Source of the DNA: Epiperipatus broadwayi
Lineage: Eukaryota; Onychophora; Udeonychophora; Euonychophora; Peripatidae
Reading direction: 5' to 3'
DNA: 64,000 nt
Assembly: GCA_028023455.1 (NCBI GenBank)
Contig: JAQFVV010000073.1
Location: forward strand, 310,001 to 374,000
Shown: piece by piece, positions 11,270 to 24,378 of the stretch
How positions within the stretch are numbered: position 1 is the first letter of the stretch
How the letters are laid out: each line of letters starts with the position of its first letter
Notes under the pieces: model-generated
Seen by the model: only the letters and a program-made list of their open reading frames with translations
What the model was told of the DNA's origin: nothing
Databases searched by the model: none
Translations under genes and position numbers: made by a program

Positions 11270-14227
11270 TCAACCATTATCAATCCACTGCAGGATGAAG
11301 GTCTCTCCAAGTTTAATCCATCTTCTCCAATCTTTAGCTTCTCTTTTCCACAACACCCCTGCACATTTGCTTATTTCATCCATCCATCTCACATGTGGTC
11401 TCTTTCTGGGTCTTTTACAAACTCTTGAAATCCAGTTTAAAATTTCAATTGTCCATCTATTATCATTTCTTCTAGCAATATGTCCAGCCCAACTCCATTT
11501 CAATCTTTTAATTTTTTCAATAAGGTCAGTAACACCTGTTTGTTGTCTTACCCATACATTGCGTTTTCGATCTCTTCTTGTTACTCCCAACATACATCTC
11601 TCCATACTCCTTTGAGTGGTCTGAAGTCTCTGTATTGCTCTTCTATTAAGTGTCCAAGTCTCAGATCCATAAGTAAGAACTGGTAAAACACATTTGTTAA
11701 AAACCATTCTTTTCAAACACATAGGCATATTTCCTTTTAGTATCAAGTTATTTCTACCAAAAGCACTCCAACCAAGTTTAATTCTATGATTAATTTCCTC
11801 CATTATGTTTCCATCTGTATTAATAATCTGACCTAGGTATTTGTAACTGTTAACTTCTTCTAATTCTTCATAATCAATCTTTATTTTCATATTTTGAGCA
11901 AATCGATTAAACATTACTTTAGTCTTTTTAACATTTATCTTTAGTCCTACTTTTCTACTTTCATCTGCTAACTCCTGCAACATTTCCTGCAGCTCTGAAG
12001 CATTATTTGCAAAAACAACTACATCATCTGCAAAATCTAAATGACTTAAATACTCTCCATTTACTTTCATTCCTTTAGTTTCCCATTTTAATCCACAAAA
12101 TACTTCTTGCAGCACTGCTGTAAAAAGTTTTGGAGATATGGAGTCACCTTGCCTTACACCTTTCTCAATGTTGATTTTTCCAGTATCATTATGTAATCTA
12201 ATTGTTGCTGTTGCATTTTTATAAATATTCTTTAAAATATGACAATATCCTGGATCTATACCTTGATGATCCAATGCTTTAATCACTGAAGAAATGTGTA
12301 TAGAATCGAATGCCTTTTCATAATCTACAAATCCAAAACATAATGACAACTCATATTCATTTGTCCTTTCTATGACTTCTCTCAATACCTGGATATGATC
12401 TATTGTACTAAAACCACTTTTAAATCCAGCTTGTTCTCTTGGTTGGTGGAAATCCAAAGTTCTCTGTAGACGAGTTGTAATTATCTTGGTAAAAATTTTA
12501 TATAAAACTGATAAAAGGCTGATAGGTCTGTAATTTCTAATATCTTCTTTATCACCTTTTTTAAATATTAATATTATTACTGCATTCTTCCAATCTTCCA
12601 GTACATCTTTATCATTTAGACATTTGGTATATAACTTTGCTAAAATTGTTTCTATTTCTTCACCTCCTTCTTTTAATATATCAATTATAATTCCATCATT
12701 TCCTGGAGCCTTTCCTTTCTTCATACATTTAATTGCATGTCTCACTTCTTCATTTAAAATTCTGGGCAATTCGGAAGATGTAATAGATATAGGAGGTACT
12801 TGTTCTTTATTACTATATAATTCTTGATAAAAATCTTCTACCAATTTCATGATGTCATCTCTCTTTTTAGTAATAATTCCATCTTTTTTTCTTATTGCAG
12901 ATATAAATTTCCTACCAATACCAAAATGTTGTTTAACATTCTTGAGACTTTTATTTTCTTCTACAGCTTTCCTTGCTATTTCACAGTTATACTTTCTTAT
13001 ATCATTTTCAACTCTTTTCCGTACCATTTTACAAAATTCGAGATATTCAATTCTTTTTAATACATCATTTTTGTATATCTTCATATTCCTTCTTTTCTTC
13101 ATAAATTCTCTAGTCTCAGTAGAAATTTTATTAGTCAATTGCTGCTTTTTTCTACCAGCTATCTTTGTTGCAGTTTTTAAAAGTGTATCAGTTATTTTCA
13201 TATTAATTTCATTCAAATCTGAATCATGTTCAAAATCTCCTAACACTTGAAACCTATTTGTAAGTTCTAATTTAAATTCATTAGAATGTTTCTGAAGATT
13301 AGGAATATCAACTGTAAATATTGTTTTTCTCAATAATTTTTGTCTCTCTAGTTTTACATTAACACGTAACTTACACCTTACTAATCGATGATCACTTCCT
13401 GTGTTAAATTTATTAAGAACATTACAATCTTGAAATATGTATTTCCTGTTAGTCAAAATATAATCCAATTCTGCTGTACCTTCATTTGGATGCTTCCATG
13501 TCCATTTCCTTTTAACATTTTTCTCAAAAAATGAATTCATAATATAAAGTTTTTCTTTTTCTGCAAACTCCACAAGTCTATGTCCTCTCTCATTTCTATT
13601 ACCATAACCAAAATTACCTACAGCAATTTCATCTTTCATTTGTCTACCAATTCTAGCATTAAAGTCTCCCATAACAATTTTAAAATGTTGTTTACTCTGA
13701 TCAAAAGCCTTTTGTACATCCATATAAAAATCTTCTACTACTTCATCACTATGAGAACTTGTTGGGGCATAAACCTGAATTATCTGCATTTGGTATCTGC
13801 TATTAAGTTGTATAACTAATCTTGCAACTCTGTCCAATACACCATCAATCTCCACAATATTGTTCTTCCACTTTTTATTTATAATGAATCCTACTCCACT
13901 TGTATTTCCAATATGTGTGCCTTTATAATAGAGTATATGTCCACTTTTTAAATCAATTGTTTCTTCACCTTTTCTTCTAACTTCACAAAGTCCAATAATG
14001 TCCCATTTAATATAAGACAATTCTTCTTCTAATTCTTGCAATCTTCCTTCACTTGAAAGTGATCTGCAGTTGTAAGTACCTAAATAAAAAGTCATCATCA
14101 AATGGCAGCCTGGGTCCACAATCAGGGGATTCTTAGCACCCTCTGCCTTCGGCCACCAACCGCTGCCTTGGTTGGTGACTTTACAGCCTCCTGGGAATAA
14201 GGGCCATGCTTTATTTTTGTCTGTCAT
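11270..14227 (-). CDS. RTE-type endonuclease/reverse transcriptase, 985 aa, intact
   Basis: This protein would nick target DNA and reverse transcribe its own RNA there. The apurinic-type endonuclease domain spans about residues 48-290, with TYNCRS (N53), GLCEVRR (E82), VYAPTS (Y153), GDFNARIG (D188, N190), AELDY (D255) and GSDHR (D279, H280). The reverse transcriptase spans about 485-800: KKGKAPGNDGI (503-513), NYRPISLLSVLYKIF (565-579), motif A FVDYEKAFDS (catalytic D635), GVRQGDSISP (690-699) and motif C FADD (732-735). FADD is a common variant of YADD. Next come SYKYLG (794-799) and a C-terminal region with LTYGSETWTL, WAGHIARR and RWMDEI, ending LQWIDNG. No Cys-rich ORF1 is seen, consistent with RTE. 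The first Met is at 14,227; a start at MMTFYLGTYN (residue 44) would also keep the whole endonuclease. Related proteins are often misnamed craniofacial development protein 2-like. Confidence 0.93.
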   Translation of the reverse strand: MTDKNKAWPLFPGGCKVTNQGSGWWPKAEGAKNPLIVDPGCHLMMTFYLGTYNCRSLSSEGRLQELEEELSYIKWDIIGLCEVRRKGEETIDLKSGHILYYKGTHIGNTSGVGFIINKKWKNNIVEIDGVLDRVARLVIQLNSRYQMQIIQVYAPTSSHSDEVVEDFYMDVQKAFDQSKQHFKIVMGDFNARIGRQMKDEIAVGNFGYGNRNERGHRLVEFAEKEKLYIMNSFFEKNVKRKWTWKHPNEGTAELDYILTNRKYIFQDCNVLNKFNTGSDHRLVRCKLRVNVKLERQKLLRKTIFTVDIPNLQKHSNEFKLELTNRFQVLGDFEHDSDLNEINMKITDTLLKTATKIAGRKKQQLTNKISTETREFMKKRRNMKIYKNDVLKRIEYLEFCKMVRKRVENDIRKYNCEIARKAVEENKSLKNVKQHFGIGRKFISAIRKKDGIITKKRDDIMKLVEDFYQELYSNKEQVPPISITSSELPRILNEEVRHAIKCMKKGKAPGNDGIIIDILKEGGEEIETILAKLYTKCLNDKDVLEDWKNAVIILIFKKGDKEDIRNYRPISLLSVLYKIFTKIITTRLQRTLDFHQPREQAGFKSGFSTIDHIQVLREVIERTNEYELSLCFGFVDYEKAFDSIHISSVIKALDHQGIDPGYCHILKNIYKNATATIRLHNDTGKINIEKGVRQGDSISPKLFTAVLQEVFCGLKWETKGMKVNGEYLSHLDFADDVVVFANNASELQEMLQELADESRKVGLKINVKKTKVMFNRFAQNMKIKIDYEELEEVNSYKYLGQIINTDGNIMEEINHRIKLGWSAFGRNNLILKGNMPMCLKRMVFNKCVLPVLTYGSETWTLNRRAIQRLQTTQRSMERCMLGVTRRDRKRNVWVRQQTGVTDLIEKIKRLKWSWAGHIARRNDNRWTIEILNWISRVCKRPRKRPHVRWMDEISKCAGVLWKREAKDWRRWIKLGETFILQWIDNG

Positions 14228-14553
14228 AATTGTATATATGTATTGGAAAAATATTTATCATTTACACAAACATTCATTCTGCCTTATCAGGCACTGAGAA
14301 GAAAGACCATGGTGTTTCTTGATCTTAAACTCAGAGGTAAAAAGCCAATAAACTCACCATGCTGGCTAATGCGTGTTGGTGAGCAGCCCATCCATGTTCG
14401 TATACTATATGAATAATCACATAGTAATAACAGCTGCAATGACAAGAACGTATGGAGTGGACATTAGGAATTTGCCCTGCTCGGTTTCTTTAAGGCCTCC
14501 AAGAGAAATCAAAGGGTCTCCTTTCAGTTAATAGCAAACTCCTTTATGCAGCC
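14228..14553 (-). other. 5' UTR of the RTE element
   Basis: This non-coding leader is shared almost base for base with the second copy at about 50,384-50,709. The two retain the same 5' terminus. Strong conservation of a leader between a full-length and a decayed copy suggests it carries the internal promoter or a structured RNA. I could not fold a convincing HDV-like ribozyme from it by eye. Confidence 0.75.
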
Positions 14554-14564
14554 ATTTAGCATAT
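14554..14564. repeat. Target-site duplication, right copy
   Basis: ATTTAGCATAT, identical to 11,245-11,255. Confidence 0.9.
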
Positions 14565-16545
<1,981 letters not shown>

Positions 16546-19500
16546 TAATCTATTTATATATATACACACATCATATGTGTGGATTTATGCATTATTAAAA
16601 ATGAATTGGAAATTTTTATAAGTGTATGACAATTTGAACATGTTTACGAATTGCAATGTGATACATATTTGTAAATTACAATGTGATAGCTAATTGTATT
16701 AAACAAAATCAGAAGCTTCATTTATATGTATAGTCATATTCAGCAGAACTTAATTTCATTTTAATTGTTATTAATGAATTGATATTTCATTGTTAAAGTT
16801 ATTCCAGTGAATTTACTTAATCCTAAATTATTTTATAATATTATGTGTTTGTATTATATTTCTTGATCATAATAACAGTTATAGAGCATTTATTCACTGA
16901 TCTGAATTAATTTGTAATGGTATGTTATTTAAAAGAAGATTATATTTAGTATTTATAGATATCCAGTTGATGATGATACTGGTTGGTATATAGGGGATAT
17001 GTTTATAATTCCATGCACTACATTTCATTTCAATTATTTATTTAGAAATTAAGTTTATATTTGGCCAACACATTTATGGTACTAAGTGGTTAAAACATTA
17101 ATAATGGTTACCAGATTTTAGTGCATGAGCATTTATATTCTTATAGTTTAGCACTTAAGTTTGTGCATTCAAATTACTGTTTAAATAATCTTTTCAAGCT
17201 GGAAAGGTTTAAATAATTAGCCTGATCTGTAGTAGACCTATTTCAAATCCAGTCAGAAGAATGATTGATATATTTTTATTATTGATCATCCAGATGATGG
17301 TAAATGATTATTAATTTTGGGTAATGCTGGCAAAGTTATAGTCACTTATAGTTAATTTTGTGTTGATATCCCATGCTTTTCTCATTCTCATTATATTAAT
17401 TTCGATTTAAATTTCATATTAACTTGGTTTTATGATGATGAGTGCTATTATAACAGGTTTATCCATAATTTGCCTGTACTATTATAAAGGGATACCCAAA
17501 TGCAGACCCAATGATGATCAGTTACTTATGGCTATTAGAACAAAATTGCCATTCAACTGGATCTCACATATAACTACATCTGAAAAAAAGAATTTTATGG
17601 AGAGTTCATATTTCAGCTTCACCTAGTGCCAATGTCATCAGCACTAGTATGGTTTGAACCCAACCTTTTATATTAACTGACACCCATCTCATAATAGGTG
17701 GTAGTATATTTATAATCAATATTATAATCTTTTATATTTCATTAATTTTATTTTATAATTAAAACTAACCTTTTTATAATAGTTTATTTATTTTATATTT
17801 ATAAAAATGTATATTGTATTTATTTTATTAAATTGAATTGAATCCTAGATATCTATAAAATGTTACAAATATTTTAAATTCTTTTATTAAAGTTCATTTT
17901 TCTTCATTTAATCAGTTGGTAACATTTTATATTTATCTTTTGATAAATGTACATTAAAGGATCAATTATGTAAACAATCTAATATTTGTAAGAAATATTT
18001 TGTAAATTTGTATTTAAATTTTATATCAAATATAAGTTTGAAAGTCATTGTAACAAATTCCTAAAATTTTTCTGAATAAAATTTACATTTTTGTTAATCT
18101 AAACCTTAATTAAATAGGGTTTGTTAATAGAATGACTGATAAACTTAATATGCTTGTTGCTGTTTCTTTTAATTAGCAAATGAACGCTTGGGGCATGTTT
18201 AATGCAGGATTATAGATTTCCCTCCCAAGCAGACACCAACCTCAGAGAACCACTTAGAGCAATTGCAATTGGCAGATTGTCAATGTAGATTGAATCCTTA
18301 GATAAGGGTAAATCAAATAAATAGTAGAAAATTTTGATAAGAGATTATTGAAAAACAGTTAGTTTGATTGAAAAACAGTTCACTGGAGAGAATTGATTTA
18401 TATATATATAGTACATCGTGCCTAAAGAATAATGGGGTAAAAGATTGGCTGTTGATTTCTGGAGCTCTGTTCCACCAGCTCATCAATGCCATTCCAGTGC
18501 TCTCAACATCTAGCCTAAGACTGTACTGTGTCAAGGAAGCCTGCTAAATAATCTGTTTTTATAAGTGCCTGATTTAAGCCATGGAACATCAAATGATTTG
18601 GTGAGATAACCTTCAATTTGTCACAAGCCTATGATTCTAGCTTACTTTGTTTTCTAAATCAATATTGATTTATATTATATATATCTGTAATGTTTATACA
18701 ACTTAATTTTAAAATGTGTCTTAATTTTTCTCTCTTAAATTTAAAATTATCAATTCTTATAAAAATCTCACATTATTTTGATGTGGCAGATTTAAATTAA
18801 TTTTTTTTGTTGGTTTATTTATAATATTGACTTATTGAAACTACCAAGTATAAAACTCAATGAGCAACTAACTTTAAACTCTCTCTTTTATTTTCTTCAG
18901 TTAAAAATCATTTTAGAAGACTTATTTCCATTAAATTAAATAATAGAGAAAGCTCATTTAGTTTTGTACCTCATATTATAAAGTTATTTTTAAATGATTG
19001 AAGTTATTTTAAAAGTTAGATATCTTGTTATTATGTCCAACTTAAAAGGGCCCTCATAATTATTTTTAAGAGAATAATATATTTTATTAAATCATTTAAA
19101 TAAGATCTGTCCCAATTTCTGTAAAACAAATGTCTTGAAAGAAAATCATTGAAAGCACATCTATTATAGCATTTTATCAGTATATGTTTTATACACATAT
19201 ATTTTTATTTGTCAGTAAAATATTAAGATTGTGATATATATATATATATATGTTGTTAAACTTCACCAGAAGTGAGTTTGATATTTAATGCCCAGTCTGT
19301 TTATGTTAATTAAAAGGCAGACTTATTTTGTAATCTTCCATGATGAACTATTTGATAACTTACTAATAAATGAAATATTTGGAAAGTGTGGAAAACAATT
19401 TATATTTTAATTCTCATCTTCCCTTTTTGTATTACATTTTATGATTCATTCATTAAAGGTCTAAGTTTTCTGGGGACTTTCTATTATGTCAGGGAGCTGA

Positions 19501-20117
19501 TTATTTTAATCAGAAATTAAGTTATTATTTTCGTTAGTGATGCTCTATCTATCTATATATGTCTAAGACATTATGTATTTATAGCTACAACTATTCATTT
19601 ATTATTATTGTTTTGCTTTGCTACTTACCCCTCAGGACCTTTGGAAGTTTAAATATGACCAGTCCAATCTTTCACTTTCCCTCAAAGTAGATGCAGTTCA
19701 TACCAAGGGATCCTTTTTCAGGAATTGCCATTAAAATGTGTATGGAAAGTCCAGCACATCAAATCTATTATTACATTTTAGATATGTTTTGGCTGGAGGG
19801 CCAACATCTCTCTCATCATCTCCCTGTAGATACCAGAGATTTCTTTTAGAAAAGTCATCTAGAGGTTTGTAACAGACCTCATTTATTCTTTTGTTGTAAT
19901 CTATAATAGCATACTGCCTTCATCATTTTATATCTTTATTTAGCAAACCCATAATGCTCTCTGCCATGATGGCACATCCTTCACAAACCAATCCCAATTA
20001 ATTAAATTTGACTATATGATTGTCAATTATTTATTTAAGAAATATTTTGCTTTCCACACTGATTATAGACAACTGATTTAAATATAATAGTGTTTTAAAT
20101 ACACATTGATCATGTCT

Positions 20118-20122
<5 letters not shown>
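16546..20122. other. AT-rich DNA; no gene identified
   Basis: Three patches are less AT-rich than their surroundings: 17,430-17,680, 18,170-18,560 and 19,620-20,000. Near 17,620-17,665 a perfect short hairpin (CTAGTGC facing GCACTAG) is followed, on the minus strand, by a B-box-like GGTTGGGTTCAAACC. This may be the end of a tRNA-derived SINE. A (TA)n tract lies at about 19,234-19,250. None of the open frames here resembles a known protein. Confidence 0.45.

Positions 20123-20206
<84 letters not shown>
20123..20206. repeat. Compound (TA)n microsatellite
   Basis: Two TA runs interrupted by AATATAAA. Confidence 0.95.
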
Positions 20207-20208
<2 letters not shown>

Positions 20209-20867
20209 TTTATTTTGTAATCTCTTAAAGAGGGCTCATGATATTTTATTGCTGATTGGTTCTTGGTAGACCAATTAACAAACTTTTACTTTGTTATCAA
20301 ATGCCTTGCAAAGCCGCATCAAAATGAATTCAATAAATATAACAACCTAGTTGTATAAACAAAAGCCAACTTATTTTGTATAATGAACTCAATTTCTTAA
20401 TAAATTCCTGTAATATTATTATTTTAAATAAGCTTAGTTTGTCATCACTCTGAATCTCTAATATTAATTATCCTAGTTATTTATAATATTTTTTTGATTT
20501 AAATTCACTTCTTTGTAATGTTGCCAGAAAGAATTACAATTATTATGGTTCAAACCATTAGTAATCATTATCCAATCCCATCTGTATCATCCTGCAATTC
20601 ACTAAATCATTAATTTCTTATATAAACCTGTTATGTTATTATTTTGAGTCTCTTTGTGAACCATGACCTCCAGCTGGAACAGAATAAAATCAAGGACTGC
20701 TAGTGTCATAACAAACATTATCCATTAGTCAGAGAGGCAATAGTTCAGGCAAATAGGTTAGGATTCATCCTTGTCCTGACATCTGTTTCTGTGAATGGTT
20801 GGATTCAAGGTAGTTTTGCTTGGATTATTGGTCTTGTTAAATGAATACACAATTTTGACTGGCACAA

Positions 20868-21290
20868 TATATATAATAATAATAAAATTATGTTGTATGT
20901 CATATGACCTATGTAGCTTGCATTTACCAATATGTAATATAAAAAAGCATTTAAATAGCTCAAACAAGCTTATTTTTATGATAAATGCTACAAGAAAAAG
21001 CATTCAAATCATCTTTATCTAGGATTGTCCCCATCCCCAGACCAGTTTCCAGCAGAGGCTCTCTTTAGTGAGTATCTAGAGCACCTGATTAAAAAAAACT
21101 AACTCAAGATAAGCATTTATCTAAAAGGTAACTCTTAAGAAGATATGAAAATTTAGACATCTACAAGTCTTTAAATTTAGCTCTTCAATTGAATAATCAT
21201 ATGGGTCTGAACTTATCATATATTAATGACTCTTATATATTAATGAACTTTGTAATTTAATTTAACCAATGCCACCACATCAAAGTAATA
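20868..21290 (-). mobile_element. Short hammerhead repeat, family A, reverse orientation
   Basis: Read on the minus strand, it matches the element at 548-900 in block order, including TTGAATGCTTTTTCTTGTAG, AGCATTTATCATAA, the hammerhead region and a TCAGACCCATATGATT-type block. It is non-coding. The ends are approximate. Confidence 0.6.
21034..21074 (-). ncRNA. Decayed type-I hammerhead motif
   Basis: On the minus strand stem I pairs TACTCA (21,074-21,069) with TGGGGA (21,039-21,034), with one mismatch. The core CTAAAGA is at 21,068-21,062, where the invariant G of CUGANGA is now A. Stem II has AGC/GCT pairs. GAAA is at 21,049-21,046, and C21,040 sits at the cleavage position. The core substitution predicts loss of cleavage. 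Confidence 0.6.
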
Positions 21291-21302
21291 CTAACAATTA
21301 CA

Positions 21303-21310
<8 letters not shown>

Positions 21311-21348
<38 letters not shown>

Positions 21349-21357
21349 TCCTTTCAA

Positions 21358-21393
<36 letters not shown>

Positions 21394-21405
21394 TGAAAGG
21401 AAAAA
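21311..21405. repeat. Microsatellite palindrome: two (TA)n tracts flanking an inverted 16-bp repeat
   Basis: A (TA)n run (about 21,311-21,342) is followed by TTTTTCCTTTCAACTT, a second (TA)n run, and the reverse complement AAGTTGAAAGGAAAAA. The right half is the start of the unknown repeat at 21,389. The left half is therefore a tiny inverted copy of that repeat's terminus. Confidence 0.85.
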
Positions 21406-22140
21406 TAAAAATGAGCACAAACAAAATTATTTTGTAGATATTTTTTATATTACACTGGAATAACAGTTAAGAATTAATTAATTTTGAATTTAATTTTTTT
21501 TATTATAAATGAAACATTTAAAAAGGTCTAACTAATATTTTATTAATTTTGATTTTGAAATTAAAACAAGTATGTTTTTATGTTACCATAGATATACTGA
21601 CTATTATAAAATTTCACTATTTATTTTGATTAGATTTTTTTAAAATTAAATCTTGTGTAACATCTTTTGACAAGGATCCTACAAAGTTGTTTTTGAAAGG
21701 ATTAATGTGAATTAAAAAAGAGTCGTTAACTTTTTTCAATCAAGATAGAGATCAAAATAGGGAAAACTTGTTTTTAATTACTGTGTTTTTTTCACCCTGA
21801 CTATAAAAAGCTAGGGAAAAGAGATTAGGGGAGTTTTTACCATTTTGTAGATTCTGATAACAATATTACTACTAGGATGAAGTTATAATGAAAGGCAAGA
21901 GACAGTGCAAGTTCAGCTGCTACTACTAATTCACTATGGTAGAGTTTAAATTTCAAATGTTTTTATAGATTAGGAAACAAAACAACTTGCTGGAGTATGT
22001 TTACATATGTTTATAATTAATCAAGAATAAACTGAAAATAAAAGAAAAACTTTGATGAAGGACTGTCAAAGGAGTAAATATTTTTAAAGAAAATTTTTAC
22101 TTACCATAAAAATATTACAGACTAATTAATAGCTTTATTG
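21389..22140 (+). mobile_element. Unknown dispersed repeat, shorter copy with internal deletion
   Basis: It is the same family as 15,442-16,545. The two copies align from the (TA)n edge to about TATGGTAGAG (near 21,934), then resume at TTTATAGATTAGGAAACAAA (near 21,962), which corresponds to about 16,370 in the longer copy. It is non-coding. Confidence 0.7.
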
Positions 22141-22699
22141 TAAGTAAATCAATTCTTGAGAATCATGATTCATTCTCTGATAGTGATCCAATTGCAGTAA
22201 CATGATTAAAAGAAAGGATGTGGCATTTTCTGATTGGTGGAATAATAATTTAAACGTGGAGCTTCATAATCATTATAATAATTTAAAACACATCTGTTTA
22301 AGTAACTGACAAAATGGCCTCAAGATTTCTGGATGAATGTTGAAAAAGAGATATAGATATTTATTAATCACAGTCACTTTAAATCTTTTTTGATACATTG
22401 AAATTAGTATAAGAATATAAAAATAATATCTTAATTCTAATGAATTTATCTAAGGCATTTTTTATTTATAATAATATTTCAAATAGATAAAAGGAATTCT
22501 TTAATCTTTTTAAAATAATTTTACAGTAATTACAATTAAGATATGTAATGATATATTCATTTTATCTTCTCATTTAGATTTGTACAAATATATCTAGTTT
22601 AGGAAAGTTAAAATAACTCTTTGTAATTTTGAAAGTTGAAAACCTGCAACTTCTTATGAGATATCAGGAGAAGTTTTGAAATATGATGATGGTATTTTA

Positions 22700-23800
22700 A
22701 CTTCACAAATATTCAAATTTTTTAAGATTATTTAAACCTATGAAGTTTTGTTACCTAGTCTTCAGAATATTTCCATTCAATTTTAAAAATAAGAAATTTG
22801 AATAAGATTGCAGTAGTTATTGAGATTATTATTGTTATTTGTTGCATCAGCAATCATTTTAAAGATTTTATTGAATACATTTCGTGTAGTCACAGATGAA
22901 TGATTACCAAAGACTCAATATGGCTTTAGAAACTTAAGAAGCTCTAAATATATGATTTTTATTATTAAGTGAACACAAGAAAAGGATTGGAAACAAGAAA
23001 GTGATTTAATTATTGCTTTTAATAATTTGATCAAGCATTTAACTTTATGAATCAAACAAGTTTGCAGCATTGTCTAAAATTAATTATTTTTACATGATGG
23101 AATGACATGAAATGTTATTAACACAGGTGGAACGTTTTGGATGATCGAATTGATAACAGATTATACTAAGATATATACCAGCTACCTCATATTCAAATTT
23201 TAATGTAGTGGTTTGAAAAAATTCATAGCTGGCTTAATGAAATATAGGCTTAATCATAATTTTTTAAAATTTGAATCTTTAAAAACAAAAGCCAATGCCT
23301 CAGCTTCTTGACTTCTGGATTAAAATTTAAGTTGATGATTATGCTATCCTTGCCAATTCAGAATTCAATCTGCAGAATACATTTAATGTTTTGAATGTAA
23401 TATAAAAAGATATTGATTTAGTAATTAATATTTAAAAACTCAAATGTCTTATCAGCCAGTGATGGAAGAAAGACCTTCCACAACTTTTTCAAAATCAACT
23501 TGAGAATATGAACCAATTTAAATAACTTGGTAGCTTTTTAAATGAACTTAGATGGTAAAGAGCAATACAAACTTTGATGCGAGCTATTACTTTATCTAAT
23601 TTATTGTTCGGAAGTGAAATGGGACTTTTTATAGATGCAACACAATGATATTAAAAAAGTTTCAATTCACAATCTTCTATAAAATTCTAAAAATACCGAT
23701 GGCAAGATCATAACAACAATATTATATTTTATTAAAAAAAATATCTTATGATAAACTTAAGCATATTTAAAAATTCTAAAGAAATAAAATATTGATTATT
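22700..23800 (+). pseudogene. Decayed LINE reverse transcriptase (not the RTE family above)
   Basis: Several plus-strand frames, broken by stops and shifts, read as a reverse transcriptase. Near 22,895 is LPKTQYGFRNLRSSKYMIFI, matching the QCGFRxGRxTxDMIF block of many animal LINE RTs. It is followed by QEKDWKQESDLIIAFNNLIK, in the place of motif A (usually DLYMAFIDLTKAFD). Then come LHDGMT, and near 23,335 VDDYAILANSEFNL, the motif C Y/FADD region with V in front. NMNQFKYLGSFLNE follows near 23,505. This order matches an RT palm and thumb. The region is much more decayed than the RTE copies and has no intact frame, so it is an old insertion. Confidence 0.75.
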
Positions 23801-24378
23801 TTTATTGGGATGTTGTAGTTGAAAATACTATATAATAAAGATCTACAATTATAACAAATGTTTAAGTATTTCAGTAATTCATATTTGTAGTAGATGAATT
23901 TATAAAACAGCATCACAAAATATCTAATAAACAAATAGTGATGTATGTAAACGTATTTATAATCCATATCAATTTGCAAATCCATATATATATATGAAGT
24001 TGAATTGGTTGTAATAATTTGAGTGGTATTATTTTGTCTGTCTTTTTTAGGGGGGGGGAGGATTTCAAATAGCTGTGAGAATTTGGAGTGGCTGCATGAT
24101 AACGAAAATAAATTATGTTAAAAATACTATAAAAAAACTATTATTGATGGAAAATTAAATATTGTTTGGTCTTTGTATTCTATTGCTGAGTTAACTTATT
24201 AATATTTCAGAAAATTCTCATCATTCATGCACACACATATATATTGTAATAACATATATTGTGTATGTGTATATTTAAAAAAATAGTATTTTTTTTTTAA
24301 ATTAAGAAATTTGAAAATAAGGAAAATAATTATAAAAGAAAGTATCTTGCAAAACAAATATACTTTGAAAATGCAAAC
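23801..24378. other. AT-rich DNA without a recognisable gene
   Basis: It contains a short G run near 24,051-24,058 and a CA/TA-rich patch near 24,230. Nothing else was noticed. Confidence 0.45.

Larger units (their letters stand above)
11256..14553 (-). mobile_element. Full-length RTE-like non-LTR retrotransposon (3,298 bp)
   Basis: The element reads right to left. Its 5' end is TGGCTGCATAAAGGAG at 14,553. A 5' UTR of about 326 bp leads to one long ORF (14,227-11,270). The ORF ends almost at the 3' terminus, which is a short (ATG)n-type tail, seen as ATC repeats on the plus strand at 11,256-11,272. A single APE-endonuclease/RT ORF, a total length near 3.3 kb and a trinucleotide 3' tail are the usual RTE-clade design. 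The same 5' terminus (TGGCTGCA) recurs at 50,709 in a second copy, which confirms the boundary. An exact 11-bp target-site duplication and an unbroken ORF point to a fairly recent, possibly mobile insertion. Clade assignment is from architecture, not a tree. Confidence 0.9.

Noticed and set aside
11106-13819. Several plus-strand open frames of 60-170 codons across the RTE element
   Set aside because: They are antisense shadows of the intact minus-strand RTE ORF, with low-information composition.
14228-14553. HDV-like ribozyme at the RTE 5' end
   Set aside because: GGCTGC at the terminus can pair with a distant GCAGCT in the leader, but spacing and the other HDV helices do not fit by hand. 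A proper descriptor search is needed.
17615-17665. CTGATGA on the minus strand close to a B-box-like sequence and a later GAAA
   Set aside because: The intervening bases do not form a proper stem II and no stem I pairing was found. A perfect CTAGTGC/GCACTAG hairpin explains the symmetry better.
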